DNA of 64,000 bases from Thermodesulfobacteriota bacterium (lineage in GTDB: Bacteria; Desulfobacterota; Desulfobacteria; Desulfobacterales; Desulfosudaceae), in assembly GCA_040753795.1 (NCBI GenBank), contig JBFMDX010000010.1:1-64000 (forward strand), given 5' to 3'. Within the stretch, counting starts at the first letter, position 1. Each line of letters starts with the position of its first letter. Position numbers and translations under genes: made by a program. Positions 52,795 to 61,483 of this stretch are shown here, in pieces. The notes beneath the pieces were generated by a model. The model was given only the letters and a program-made list of their open reading frames with translations, was not told the DNA's origin and searched no databases.

Positions 52795-53688
52795 TCATGG
52801 CAACCGGTTCTGCGCGTCGGTAAAAAGCCGTTCCATCTCTTCTATCCGGGAGGACGGAAGAGATCCCTTGTCCCGGGCGATGCGGAGGGTATGGATCCCC
52901 AGCTGGCAGTAAATGGCGAGCAGGTCGTTCTTGTGCCCGTAAATGCCGTTCACATGATCGGCGATGGTTTTGGTGTCTCCCCTGGCGATCGGTCCGGTCA
53001 GCGCGTCGGGAATGCCCGCGGTTTTGATGTTGGCCAGCGTCCCCTGGATGAGCGGCGCAAGAATGGTCATGGCGTCAGGACGCCTGATTCCGGCGGATTC
53101 CAGCAGGGAAAAGGCGATATCGACGATCGCGACCAGGTAGTTTGACGCCACCACCGCGGCGGCGTGATACAAAACCTTGGACTCGGTCGCAATGGTAAAA
53201 CAAGTGACCCCGAGGGCTTTACCCAGAGCCGCCGCCGCCTCCAGCGCCCGGGGATCACCTTCGATGGCCGCCATGATTCCCTGAAACGGGTTGCTGTCCG
53301 TTGCGCCGACGGTGGCGAAACTCTGCAGGGGGTGGAACGATCCCCTGGCGACGCCGGCGGCGCCGGGGGAAGTCAGAATCGTGGAAGGATGCGCTCCGCT
53401 GCAATGGAGCACGGTCGTTCCCGGAGAAAATCCGTTGTGCGCCACGATGGAGGCATAAGCGCCGGCGATCTCCCCGTCCGGGGTCGTCAGCAACACCAGT
53501 TGCGCGGGCCGGGTGATCTCCCAGGGATCGGTCACCGCCTTTCCCGTTCCGATGGCGGCTGCCGCCTTGAGGGCGGATGCCATGGTCCGGCAGCAGACGC
53601 CGGTGATCCGGTAACCGGCCGCGGCCAGGTACTTTCCCATGGCCGTGCCGAGCTTGCCGCCGCCGATAATGGCAACCGCTGTCGTCAT
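52795..53688 (-). CDS. Rossmann-like/DUF2520 oxidoreductase
   Basis: The 297-residue protein has an N-terminal NAD(P)-binding fold (VAIIGGGKLGTAMGKYLAAA) and the DUF2520 C-terminal helical domain. HCSGAHPSTILTSPGAAGVA and GSFHPLQSFATV are family hallmarks. YHAAAVVASNYLVAIVDIAF lies in the C-terminal domain. Members resemble ketopantoate reductase and pyrroline-5-carboxylate reductase, and their substrate is generally unknown. GGAGGG precedes the ATG. It is a single gene with its own promoter. Confidence 0.88.
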   Translation of the reverse strand: MTTAVAIIGGGKLGTAMGKYLAAAGYRITGVCCRTMASALKAAAAIGTGKAVTDPWEITRPAQLVLLTTPDGEIAGAYASIVAHNGFSPGTTVLHCSGAHPSTILTSPGAAGVARGSFHPLQSFATVGATDSNPFQGIMAAIEGDPRALEAAAALGKALGVTCFTIATESKVLYHAAAVVASNYLVAIVDIAFSLLESAGIRRPDAMTILAPLIQGTLANIKTAGIPDALTGPIARGDTKTIADHVNGIYGHKNDLLAIYCQLGIHTLRIARDKGSLPSSRIEEMERLFTDAQNRLP

Positions 53689-53725
53689 CTTAATCCCTCC
53701 GTTTATTTCTCCGCGATATGGAATT

Positions 53726-53754
53726 GGTATAGCACGCCCTGATGCTTAAGACAA
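53726..53754 (-). promoter_or_regulatory. Sigma-70-like promoter of DUF2520 gene
   Basis: On the minus strand TTGTCT (53754-53749), a 17-bp spacer and TATACC (53731-53726) lie about 40 bp upstream of the start codon. Confidence 0.5.
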
Positions 53755-53860
53755 CATGCCGGGGTGGTCCGATTTGTCTTTGACTTGGTGATGGTTTTGT
53801 GAAAAAATTTAAAAAATTGTGACGACTGACTGCGAAAGTCAGGGGATCATAAGGATCTGA

Positions 53861-54292
53861 ATGGCGGATTTACCTATGGCCAGAAAAAGCGACAGTGGCG
53901 CCAGTAAAAGGCGCTGGAAAAGATATCAGGTAAAAAACGGCGCCTTTGTCATGATTTACAAGCCTTCTCTGCTGAAACTGGGTAAACCCGCGCCGGTGAA
54001 GCTGGGACCAATCAAGGATATCGGCATGAAGGGGCTGGCGGTGCAGTACATGGATCAGAAGAACCTTCTGCGCAACGTGGAAGAATTGGCCATCGCCCTG
54101 CCGGACGGAACCATTGCCGTGGACAAACTGAAATTCACCCCGGTTACGGATTTTGAAGTCGCTCAAATGCCCAATGCCCGGTCTATCCGGACGCTTTGCG
54201 TCTCCTTTTCCGGTTTGCTGCCTTTGCAGAAAATTCAACTGGAACGTTTTATCGATGAATACGGCCTCGAAATGGTCAAAGGGCCCTGTTGA
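53861..54292 (+). CDS. PilZ-like domain protein
   Basis: The 143-residue protein begins with an Arg-rich segment (KRRWKRYQVKNGAFVMIY) in the place of the PilZ RxxxR motif. IKDIGMKGLAVQYMD then resembles the second PilZ motif (D/N-x-S-x-x-G), but with Gly in place of Ser. It may bind c-di-GMP, although the altered motif makes binding uncertain. AAGGATC serves as ribosome binding site. A small hairpin (CTGAC/GTCAG) lies in the leader at 53825-53841. It stands alone between the DUF2520 gene and nfo. Confidence 0.65.
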   Translation: MADLPMARKSDSGASKRRWKRYQVKNGAFVMIYKPSLLKLGKPAPVKLGPIKDIGMKGLAVQYMDQKNLLRNVEELAIALPDGTIAVDKLKFTPVTDFEVAQMPNARSIRTLCVSFSGLLPLQKIQLERFIDEYGLEMVKGPC

Positions 54293-54359
54293 AAATCAGC
54301 TATGTCCTCATGACTTACCGCCGGCGGCATAGTCGGGGTCGAATGGTTTCGGCAGGAAT

Positions 54360-54365
54360 TATAAT
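54360..54365 (+). promoter_or_regulatory. -10 box upstream of nfo
   Basis: A perfect TATAAT lies 41 bp upstream of the nfo start codon. No convincing -35 box is found at the usual distance. Confidence 0.4.
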
Positions 54366-54406
54366 AGAGTAACCCAGCCAACGGCAGCTTTCCCGGAGCG
54401 TGATGG

Positions 54407-55276
54407 ATGAAATACGTCGGCGCGCATGTCAGTGTATCGGGCGGTGTCGAAAACGCCCCCCTCAATGCCGCCCGGATTGGCGCCCGCGCTTTCGCCCTTT
54501 TCACTAAAAATCAGCGGCAGTGGCGGGCAAAGCCCCTTTCAGGGGAATCGGTTGACGCTTTCCGGAAAAACTTTGCCGACAATGGATACCATCCGCGACA
54601 TATCCTTCCCCATGACGGGTATCTGATAAACATCGGTCATCCGGACCGGGAAAGCCTGAAAAAATCCCGCGATGCTTTTATTGATGAAATGAACCGGTGC
54701 CGTCAACTGGGGCTGAACCGCCTCAACTTTCATCCCGGCAGTCACCTGGGCCGGATGACGCAAGACGCCTGCTTAGACAGAGTCGCCGAATCCCTCAACA
54801 TTGCCTTGGACCGGACGGACGGCGTGGTTGCCGTGGTCGAAAACACCGCCGGCCAGGGGAATAATGTCGGTTTCCGGTTTGAGCATATTGCCCGGATCAT
54901 TGAGGCCGTGGAAGATAAGACGCGGATAGGCGTCTGTCTTGACACCTGTCACGCCTTTGCCGCCGGCTATGATTTGCGGACGAAAAAGGCCTATGAAAAA
55001 ACCATGGCGGATTTTGACCGGGTGATCGGATTTCGGTACTTGAAAGGCGTTCATCTTAATGACGCCAGGTCCGGGCTGGCCAGCCGGGTCGACCGCCATG
55101 AGCGTCTCGGTGACGGCACGCTGGGACTGGCGCCGTTCCGGTTGATGATGAACGATCCCCGGTTCGACGATATCCCCATGATCCTGGAGACCACGGACAG
55201 CGATATCTGGGCGGAGGAGATCGCGTCCCTTTACCGGATGATCAAGAACGGGATGAATGGCAAGGTTGCCGTATAA
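54407..55276 (+). CDS. nfo: Endonuclease IV (AP endonuclease)
   Basis: The 289-residue TIM-barrel enzyme cuts 5' of abasic sites in DNA. Metal-binding family motifs are clear: [80 protein letters not shown] and ILETTDSD. Length fits the family (about 280). The start is ATG 54407, and MKYVGAHVS is the usual N-terminus. It is followed after 26 bp by an SDR gene in the same direction. Confidence 0.96.
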   Translation: MKYVGAHVSVSGGVENAPLNAARIGARAFALFTKNQRQWRAKPLSGESVDAFRKNFADNGYHPRHILPHDGYLINIGHPDRESLKKSRDAFIDEMNRCRQLGLNRLNFHPGSHLGRMTQDACLDRVAESLNIALDRTDGVVAVVENTAGQGNNVGFRFEHIARIIEAVEDKTRIGVCLDTCHAFAAGYDLRTKKAYEKTMADFDRVIGFRYLKGVHLNDARSGLASRVDRHERLGDGTLGLAPFRLMMNDPRFDDIPMILETTDSDIWAEEIASLYRMIKNGMNGKVAV

Positions 55277-55302
55277 ATGTTTAATTGAGAGAAGGGGAAC
55301 AT

Positions 55303-56148
55303 ATGGGCTTTCTTGAAGGCAGAAAGGCGATCGTGACCGGCGGTGCCATGGGCATCGGGTTGGCGACGGCCAGACGACTGCTGGCGCAAGGGTGTGATGT
55401 CACCATCTGGGACATGAACCGGGATGCCCTGGAGAAGGCGTCGGATGAATTGAAAACCCTTAAACAAGGCGCTGTTTACGCCCACCTCTGCGACGTGACC
55501 GACCGGGAAAAGGTGATGGCCCTGGCGTCAACGGCCGAAAGGGAAATGGGCCGCGTCGATATTCTGATCAATAACGCCGGCATTGAAAAGCACGGCCGGT
55601 TCTGTGACGTGTCCCTGGACGAATGGGAACGGGAGACGGCCGTCAATTTCCGTTCCATCCTGTACACGACTCACGCGATTCTGCCCGGGATGTACCGGAG
55701 AAATGAAGGTCACATCGTCAACATTTCCTCGGCGGCCGGCCTGATCGGGGTGGCGGACGTGGCGGTTTATGCCGCCACCAAATGGGCGGTGTTGGGGCTG
55801 ACCGAGTCCCTGAGGGCGGAAGCCGTCATGGACGGTAAAAACATTGCCTTTACGTCGGTTCATCCCCATTTTATCAGGGAAGGGCTGTTTTCCGGCGGGC
55901 GGCTTAATCTTCTGGGTGAATTGCTGGTGCCGCGCATCCGATCCCATGATGTCGTGGCCCGGGCCATCGTCGACAAGGCCCTCCGGCGGAGGCGGAACGT
56001 CGTCAAGATTCCGGTGACATTGCACCTGGGGTTGCTGTTCCGGGCGCTTCTGCCGGATCGATGGCTGCAGGTAGTGCTGGTCCGCCTGATCGGGACCGGC
56101 CGGTGCATGGAAAAACTGGTGGGATACGGAAACGAAAAACATTTGTAA
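55303..56148 (+). CDS. Short-chain dehydrogenase/reductase
   Basis: The 281-residue protein has a Rossmann fold start (KAIVTGGAMGIGLATARRL, the TGxxxGIG motif), INNAGIEKHGRFCD, the catalytic Ser in VNISSAAGLIG and the YxxxK motif YAATK. An acidic residue after the second strand (WDMNRDAL) suggests NAD preference. The C-terminal 60 residues are hydrophobic and basic, so it may be membrane-associated, as in sterol- or retinol-type SDRs. GAAGGGG before ATG 55303 fixes the start; an upstream TTG at 55285 is less likely. The substrate is unknown. Confidence 0.9.
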   Translation: MGFLEGRKAIVTGGAMGIGLATARRLLAQGCDVTIWDMNRDALEKASDELKTLKQGAVYAHLCDVTDREKVMALASTAEREMGRVDILINNAGIEKHGRFCDVSLDEWERETAVNFRSILYTTHAILPGMYRRNEGHIVNISSAAGLIGVADVAVYAATKWAVLGLTESLRAEAVMDGKNIAFTSVHPHFIREGLFSGGRLNLLGELLVPRIRSHDVVARAIVDKALRRRRNVVKIPVTLHLGLLFRALLPDRWLQVVLVRLIGTGRCMEKLVGYGNEKHL

Positions 56149-56176
56149 AACATAACAACATAGCAGGGTGACCAAC

Positions 56177-56734
56177 ATGATGATGAAAGTTAAAAACGAA
56201 AATGGTATTTCCGGGGGCTGCCTGTCGATGATTTTTTTCTGCCTGGTGATGATGGCGGTTGCCGATGTAACCGTCAGCCGGGCGGAAGATACCAAGATAG
56301 GCATCATTGATACGGCCAGGATCGTTCTTCAATCTCAATACGCCCAGAAGGTCAAGGCGGATTTTACTGCGGAAATGGAAGAACAGCGGAATGTGCTCGA
56401 CAAGAAAAGAGAAGAGGCCGAGAAACAGCGGCAGAAAGTGTTGAGCCTGAAAGAGGCGGGGAAAGATTCAGCGGCGACCAAAAAACAGGAAAAAGAACTG
56501 GAAAAGATGGTCCGGGAATTGAAATGGTTGAAGGAGGATTTTGACAAGGATCTGGTGGAGATGGATAACGCGCTTCTGGAAAAAATGAAGGAAAGGGTTC
56601 GCAAGGTTCTGGATCAGTTTATCGCCACCACGGATTATTGCATCATCATGGAAAAGCAGCGGGTGGCCGTTTATTGCAAAACCGTTGACGTCACCGATGA
56701 GATTATCAAACGGCTGGATAACTACCGGGAATAA
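56177..56734 (+). CDS. Skp/OmpH-like periplasmic chaperone
   Basis: The 185-residue protein has a signal segment (MIFFCLVMMAVADVTVSRAE), a short beta start (KIGIIDTARIVLQSQYAQKV) and a long charged coiled coil (about 55-140). A C-terminal beta segment (YCIIMEKQRVAVYCKTVDVT) completes the Skp fold. Skp proteins keep outer-membrane proteins unfolded in the periplasm. Three consecutive ATG codons (56177-56185) make the exact start uncertain. It is not beside bamA/lpxD, the usual place, so it may be a specialised paralogue. Confidence 0.8.
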   Translation: MMMKVKNENGISGGCLSMIFFCLVMMAVADVTVSRAEDTKIGIIDTARIVLQSQYAQKVKADFTAEMEEQRNVLDKKREEAEKQRQKVLSLKEAGKDSAATKKQEKELEKMVRELKWLKEDFDKDLVEMDNALLEKMKERVRKVLDQFIATTDYCIIMEKQRVAVYCKTVDVTDEIIKRLDNYRE

Positions 56735-56839
56735 ATATCTTCCGATTCCGCTGACATCGGCGGAGAGAAGCTTGACCTGGCTGATTTGATAAAGGTGAAA
56801 AAGCGTCGCTGATCCTTTGCAAAAAAGAGGAGGAGGATA

Positions 56840-57496
56840 ATGAAACATTTAAAATATGGCGCATGCCTGTTGCTGTTTCAGTTTCTGGCCGTCTGGCCCC
56901 TTTACGCGGAAATCAATTCCTGGATAGACGAAAGCGGGATCAGGCGCTATTCGGATACCGCTCCTGATAATCCCGAGGGATCCGTCGAGGTCCTTGAGGG
57001 AGTAGAAAACAAGGAACCTCCGAAGGCGGTTCAACCGGGAAACGATGGCCTGGAAAGCACTATCGATCAAATAAAAGCCGAAGAAGAGGCGGCTAAAGAA
57101 GGGGACATAACAAAAAAGCAGAAGGCGGAAAGAGAGGAAAAAGTAAAAAGCGCCTATGACGCCCTGGTGAAGCTTAAAAATAGCGTTACCGGAAAAATCG
57201 ACTGGCGCGAATATGAAAGATTGCTGGCGGATGCGAAACAAAAGGTTGACGAACTTGACGGCATTCAGGAAATAAAGGATGTCAGAACACGGTTGATTGA
57301 GGCATATGAGAGCTACGAGGTCGTAATCGAACTGAAAAGCTTTGAAACGGCGGGACAGAAAGCGAGTTTAAATAATCGGATCAGGAAAATGAACGAAGAC
57401 TGGGGAACGGCGGCTCCGGAAAATTATTTCAAGGCCCGGGAAATATGCTGGCAGCGCGCGGCTGACCGGCTAAACAGATCCGGCATCTCCCCATAG
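56840..57496 (+). CDS. DUF4124 domain exported protein
   Basis: The 218-residue protein has a signal peptide (MKHLKYGACLLLFQFLAVWP, cleavage near LYA) and a short DUF4124 motif (EINSWIDESGIRRYSDTAP), common at the start of exported proteobacterial proteins. A mostly alpha-helical charged region follows. The ribosome binding site AGGAGGA is strong. The function is unknown. It lies 105 bp after the Skp-like gene, in the same direction. Confidence 0.82.
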   Translation: MKHLKYGACLLLFQFLAVWPLYAEINSWIDESGIRRYSDTAPDNPEGSVEVLEGVENKEPPKAVQPGNDGLESTIDQIKAEEEAAKEGDITKKQKAEREEKVKSAYDALVKLKNSVTGKIDWREYERLLADAKQKVDELDGIQEIKDVRTRLIEAYESYEVVIELKSFETAGQKASLNNRIRKMNEDWGTAAPENYFKAREICWQRAADRLNRSGISP

Positions 57497-57607
57497 CCCG
57501 GGTCCGCGGCTCCTTCCCGGCGGTTCGGCAGGGCGTGTTGGCGGATATTCACGATTCCGCTGAGAAATATCCGGTGATCAAGCCCCTTGCCTTTTTTTGT
57601 TGAAGGC

Positions 57608-58399
57608 TTACCCGCCGGACCGCTCTTTGGCGATCAGAGCCGCGCCCATGGCGCCGACGGTATCCGGCAGTTCCGGCACCAGCACGCTGACGCCGCCCAG
57701 GGCTTCGCTGATGGCCCTGACCACGCCGTTGTTACGCGCCACGCCGCCGGACATGGCCACGGCATATCCGTTTAAATCGGAGGCAACCCGTTTGACCAGG
57801 GACACTGTCCGGCTGGCAATGGAGCGGTTCAGCCCGTTAACAATCTCTTTGACCGGCGTGCCGTTGGCGATCAGCGACACGACTTCGCTCTCGGCGAATA
57901 CCGTGCACATGCTGCTGATGGTCAATCCCGCCTGGGCGCCTTTATCGAGTTCCCCCATTTCGTCAATATCGACCTGGAGCGCCCTGGCCATGGCTTCGAG
58001 AAACCGCCCGGTGCCGGCGGCGCACTTGTCGTTCATGGCAAAGTCCGTCACCTTGCCGTCGGCATCCAGAAGGATGACCTTGCTGTCCTGACCGCCGATG
58101 TCGATCAGTACGCGGGTTTGCGGGTAAAAGGCCAGGATTCCCTTGGCATGGCAGGTGATTTCCGTAACGGCGCAAAGGCGGTCCGTCACGCGGTTCCGGC
58201 CGTAGCCGGTGGACACGATGGCGGCCAGCCTGTCTTTGGTCAGCCCGGATTTTTGCAGCACTTCATTGGTCGCCCGCTCGATGGCCTCCTGGTTGCGGGC
58301 GCCGGTGGGGACCACCGACGTGGCCAGAACGGTTTCATCCCGGTCGATCAGCACCGCGTCGCTGGACAGACTGCCGATATCAATTCCCAGGTAATACAT
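57608..58399 (-). CDS. BadF/BcrA/HgdC-type activator ATPase
   Basis: The 263-residue ASKHA ATPase begins YYLGIDIGSLSSDAVLID, with DIGGQDSKVI as second phosphate loop. The iron-sulfur ligands lie in NDKCAAGTGRFLE and SSMCTVFAESEVVSLI. MSGGVARNNGVVRAI is the third nucleotide motif. It binds one [4Fe-4S] cluster per dimer and uses ATP to push a low-potential electron onto the dehydratase/reductase component. It is the last gene of the four-gene MarR operon. Only one activator gene is present, which fits a homodimeric HgdC-type activator better than the BcrA/BcrD pair of benzoyl-CoA reductase. Confidence 0.93.
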   Translation of the reverse strand: MYYLGIDIGSLSSDAVLIDRDETVLATSVVPTGARNQEAIERATNEVLQKSGLTKDRLAAIVSTGYGRNRVTDRLCAVTEITCHAKGILAFYPQTRVLIDIGGQDSKVILLDADGKVTDFAMNDKCAAGTGRFLEAMARALQVDIDEMGELDKGAQAGLTISSMCTVFAESEVVSLIANGTPVKEIVNGLNRSIASRTVSLVKRVASDLNGYAVAMSGGVARNNGVVRAISEALGGVSVLVPELPDTVGAMGAALIAKERSGG

Positions 58400-58422
58400 A
58401 ATAGTTCCTCTCTGTGATCAGT

Positions 58423-59637
58423 CTATTTCCGACTTTCCATCATCTCCACAAAAGCCTCCAGGCGGGTCCGGAACTGACCTTCGGTAAATTTGCGCGAATC
58501 GACGCAATCCACTTCCAGATTGAGCACCGGTACGCCGATTTCCTTCAACCCGTCTTCGATCAGGCCGCGGGCGCCGGTGCCCTGGCGGCACCCCCAGTTG
58601 CAGGGGTTGACGGCGCCGTCCACCTGATATGCTTTCGCCAGCTTCCGCAGATGGCTTACCCGTTTTTCAATGGTCCCGTTAAAGGGAATGGATATGGAGC
58701 GCCGGGCAAGCCCCCCATAAATATCGTCCAGGTCGATCGGGTCCCAGGTGATGTCGTTGAGTTCATCGATGACGATCCGGGCGCCGAACTCATCTTCTAA
58801 CAATTTTTCAATCGGGTTTTTAAACTGAATCCGGTTCTGGATCCAGAGCAGCCGGAACTTTTCTTTAGGCCTGCCGGTTGCCCCTGCCGCGAGGCGATGT
58901 TTAAATTCGTCCCGGTAGGCTTCCGCTACGTTTACCGCTTCTTCGGTTCCCAGGAAAAGCGCCATGACGATGCCGAAATTGCTCAACTCCTTGCTGGTCA
59001 CCGGCGAGGGGAGGCCCCTGGCCAGGTCATATATCTCGGCCAGGATGCTCCGGGTCCGGTTGGTGTTCGTCATGGCCATTTTCAGCTTTTCCGGGTCCGG
59101 GGTAATCCCGGTCACATCCGTTATAAAGGCCGTCATGTCACGGAGCTGATCGGCAAAATAGCGCACGTTTTTCCCGGACTCGTCCTGGGGCACGTGAAGG
59201 ACAAACAGCTTTTTTTTGAAATGGGCGGCCAGGTTTTCAATCACCGCCAAACCGCCGGAACACGGGTTGGTGGTCCCGATCAAAAACTCCGGTTCGGGCA
59301 TCAATCCTTTTATGGCGGCGCCCGTGACCGCCCGGTGGTAGCTGCAGGAATCGGAAGAATAACCGATATGTTCCGTTGCCTCTATGAACTCGCCGGCGGC
59401 GCCAGTGCTGGCCAGCATGGCGCCGATGAACTCCACGAAGCAGGAGGTGATACCCATGGCGCCCAGCAGGTCGAACGGCGCGGTGATCCCGCACCAGGCC
59501 ACCCTGTTCGTCCCGGAATAGAGTCGTTTCCCCAGGCGGGCAACCTCCAGCGAATATATTTTTCGCGGGCTGGCCTGACCGCTGGCAATGGCCTTCCGGA
59601 GGCCGTCTTCCAGTTGTTCAAAATATTCCATCATCAT
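58423..59637 (-). CDS. 2-hydroxyacyl-CoA dehydratase/BcrB-HgdA-type subunit
   Basis: The product is about 404 residues of the 2-HGD family (HgdA/B, BcrB/C, FldB/C). Cysteine-bearing blocks include WCGITAPFDLLGAMGITSCF, SDSCSYHRA, TTNPCSGGL and NPCNWGCRQGTGARG, able to hold a [4Fe-4S] cluster. The C-terminus QFRTRLEAFVEMM is the family ending. The open frame begins at GTG 59646, but GAGG is best spaced for ATG 59637. It partners the next subunit upstream. Function is dehydration of a 2-hydroxyacyl-CoA or reduction of an aromatic acyl-CoA; sequence alone does not decide. Confidence 0.88.
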   Translation of the reverse strand: MMMEYFEQLEDGLRKAIASGQASPRKIYSLEVARLGKRLYSGTNRVAWCGITAPFDLLGAMGITSCFVEFIGAMLASTGAAGEFIEATEHIGYSSDSCSYHRAVTGAAIKGLMPEPEFLIGTTNPCSGGLAVIENLAAHFKKKLFVLHVPQDESGKNVRYFADQLRDMTAFITDVTGITPDPEKLKMAMTNTNRTRSILAEIYDLARGLPSPVTSKELSNFGIVMALFLGTEEAVNVAEAYRDEFKHRLAAGATGRPKEKFRLLWIQNRIQFKNPIEKLLEDEFGARIVIDELNDITWDPIDLDDIYGGLARRSISIPFNGTIEKRVSHLRKLAKAYQVDGAVNPCNWGCRQGTGARGLIEDGLKEIGVPVLNLEVDCVDSRKFTEGQFRTRLEAFVEMMESRK

Positions 59638-59642
59638 GATGA

Positions 59643-60698
59643 TCACCTCAGCATTTCGATAAAGGCTTCAATTCTGGTTTTCTGCTGGCCCATGGAACGC
59701 ACCGTGCAGTCGCCTTCCAGCAGGAGGAAGGGGATGCCCTCTTTTTTCAGTTCGGCCCTGATCCCCGGCAGGCGGGCAAGATACGGGTCGCAGAATTTTA
59801 CGGTGTGCCCGATTACGCCTTTGGCCCGGCAGCGCCCGGCATCGGCCACGATGTCGGCGGCCAGTTTTCCGGGCCGGGCGGGATTCATGGTGCGGGCGCA
59901 GGCCGGGCGGTTCATAAGTTCCCGGGCGTATTCGTGCAGCAGGTCATCGCCAGCGTCCGTCGTCACGGTTATGGGCGGGAACATGCGGGAACCGGTGCAC
60001 AGGTCGTCGACGATAATCCTGGCGCCGCATTCCGCGAAAAGGTCCATGGCATCGATGTCCGGCAGCATGTTGCCGAACAGGTACACGGGAACCCCGTCAT
60101 CGGCCGGGTGTTCATCTTTTAACGCCAGAAGATCGTCCAGTACCGGCAGCATCCGTTCCGGTGCCATGCAGGACGCCTCAAGATAAGCCTTCTGCAGTGC
60201 TCCGGTCCCCTGTTTTATGGTGTTGTCCCGGACGGATTCTCTTAATTGCCGGAAACGGTCGGCCAGTTGATTGTAGGCCCGTATGCCGGTGATCAGCGCC
60301 TCCGGGCTATAGGGCTTTCCGCCCCATGCCGTCAGGAGGTCGGCGGTTCGTTTTAATTCATCCGTTAAAAAATGGATGTCGTTTTCAGCGGTGGTCACGG
60401 GCAGATCGACCAGCGCGCTCTTTATCTCCGGCCGCGCGATCCGCCAGGCATCCGCCAGGCGACGCATGGCATCGCAACTGTTCATGAAGATCATTCCGGA
60501 CAGGTCCGGCAGGTCGTTGCTCATGGCCCGGTCCAGGATGCGCTTGACATGAGGGCAGAGGTTGTCGTGCAGGAGGCGGCCGGCCTGGTCCGGATTGTCG
60601 CCGACCGGCAGAACACGATACGGCGTAAACCCGGCGGCATGGATCAGGGCCAGCGGCGTGTAGGCGCAGGCAAACCCGATGGCGTTTTCGTTTTTCAT
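59643..60698 (-). CDS. 2-hydroxyacyl-CoA dehydratase/BcrC-HgdB-type subunit
   Basis: The 351-residue second subunit of the 2-HGD family has GFACAYTPLALIHAAGFTPY at the N-terminus, NLCPHVKRIL and FMNSCDAMRRL in the middle, and HTVKFCDPYLARLPG. It ends with the family motif KTRIEAFIEML. The cysteines in these blocks are candidate cluster ligands. The gene starts 2 bp after the MarR stop and overlaps the next gene's frame, so the operon is tightly coupled. Length suits HgdB/BcrC-type subunits. Confidence 0.88.
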   Translation of the reverse strand: MKNENAIGFACAYTPLALIHAAGFTPYRVLPVGDNPDQAGRLLHDNLCPHVKRILDRAMSNDLPDLSGMIFMNSCDAMRRLADAWRIARPEIKSALVDLPVTTAENDIHFLTDELKRTADLLTAWGGKPYSPEALITGIRAYNQLADRFRQLRESVRDNTIKQGTGALQKAYLEASCMAPERMLPVLDDLLALKDEHPADDGVPVYLFGNMLPDIDAMDLFAECGARIIVDDLCTGSRMFPPITVTTDAGDDLLHEYARELMNRPACARTMNPARPGKLAADIVADAGRCRAKGVIGHTVKFCDPYLARLPGIRAELKKEGIPFLLLEGDCTVRSMGQQKTRIEAFIEMLR

Positions 60699-60700
60699 GA

Positions 60701-61189
60701 TCAGGCACCCCCTTTGTTGGCGTTGGCTAATATGGTTCGCAGCACTTTTTTAACGACCGACATGTCCCCGGATGCGATGCCGTCAAAAGCCTGGGTGAAC
60801 ATCCGTTCTATGGCCTCGAAGACAGCGGATTGAATTTTTACGCCTCGTTCCGTCAACTTGACCTGCTGGGCCCGGCGGTCGTTAGGATCACTGGAACGAT
60901 ACACCAGGCCGTCCCGCTCCATGCGGTCGATCAGGCCGGTCATGGTGGAGGGCTCCAGCCCGGCGCAAAGCCCCAGTTCGGAAAGTTTCATGCCGTCCCT
61001 GCTGCCGAATTTGCTCAACATGTCATCCAGGTTCTCATCTTTCCAGAGACACATCAGCGCCCCCAGGTAGGCGGGTTTGACATCATCCAGTCCGCAGTCG
61101 GTCAGGACCTTTTTTAACAGCGAGGTTAATGTGAGTGATGATCGCGTGATCAGGTAAAAGGGGCATTCTTCAGGGGGAAAATAATTCAT
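60701..61189 (-). CDS. MarR-family transcriptional regulator
   Basis: The 162-residue protein has a winged helix-turn-helix core: MKLSELGLCAGLEPSTMTGL is the recognition region, and IDRMERDGLVYRSSDPNDRR with QQVKLTERG is the wing. AAGGTG before ATG 61189 sets the start; the frame opens at 61237, inside the operator. It is the first gene of the operon it probably controls. A perfect palindrome covers the -10 region, so autorepression relieved by an acyl-CoA or aromatic ligand is likely. Confidence 0.92.
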   Translation of the reverse strand: MNYFPPEECPFYLITRSSLTLTSLLKKVLTDCGLDDVKPAYLGALMCLWKDENLDDMLSKFGSRDGMKLSELGLCAGLEPSTMTGLIDRMERDGLVYRSSDPNDRRAQQVKLTERGVKIQSAVFEAIERMFTQAFDGIASGDMSVVKKVLRTILANANKGGA

Positions 61190-61235
61190 AGGGCACCTTG
61201 TCCGGTTGTTATTGCCTATCCATAATTTACCTATC

Positions 61236-61264
61236 AATATATTACGCTAACGTAATATATGCAA
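61236..61264 (-). promoter_or_regulatory. Promoter of MarR-dehydratase operon
   Basis: On the minus strand TTGCAT (61264-61259), a 17-bp spacer and TATATT (61241-61236) form a promoter. Transcription would start near 61229, giving a 40-nt leader to ATG 61189. Confidence 0.7.
61237..61260. promoter_or_regulatory. Palindromic MarR operator
   Basis: Perfect 10-bp arms ATATATTACG and CGTAATATAT flank CTAA. The palindrome fills the spacer and -10 box of the operon promoter, so a bound dimer would block RNA polymerase. Confidence 0.8.
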
Positions 61265-61483
61265 GTAAAATTTTATTTGATTTTGATTTTTAGGGATAGG
61301 GATAAGCACTCGCTTTTCCGGACATCATCTAAAGTGCTGATGATCTTAATCAATCAGCTTTATTCGGGGCACAATAACGGATCCGCTTCATAAAACCGGA
61401 TGACTTAAACATCATTTTCAGGGTCAAAAAGGGCAGTCTAAGCCTGATTTTTGAGGTGGTTTCGGAGCGTATATTTCTTTAAT
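61265..61483. other. Non-coding spacer
   Basis: This AT-rich stretch lies between the MarR promoter and a possible small gene. I see no further convincing promoter, terminator or gene in it. Confidence 0.4.
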
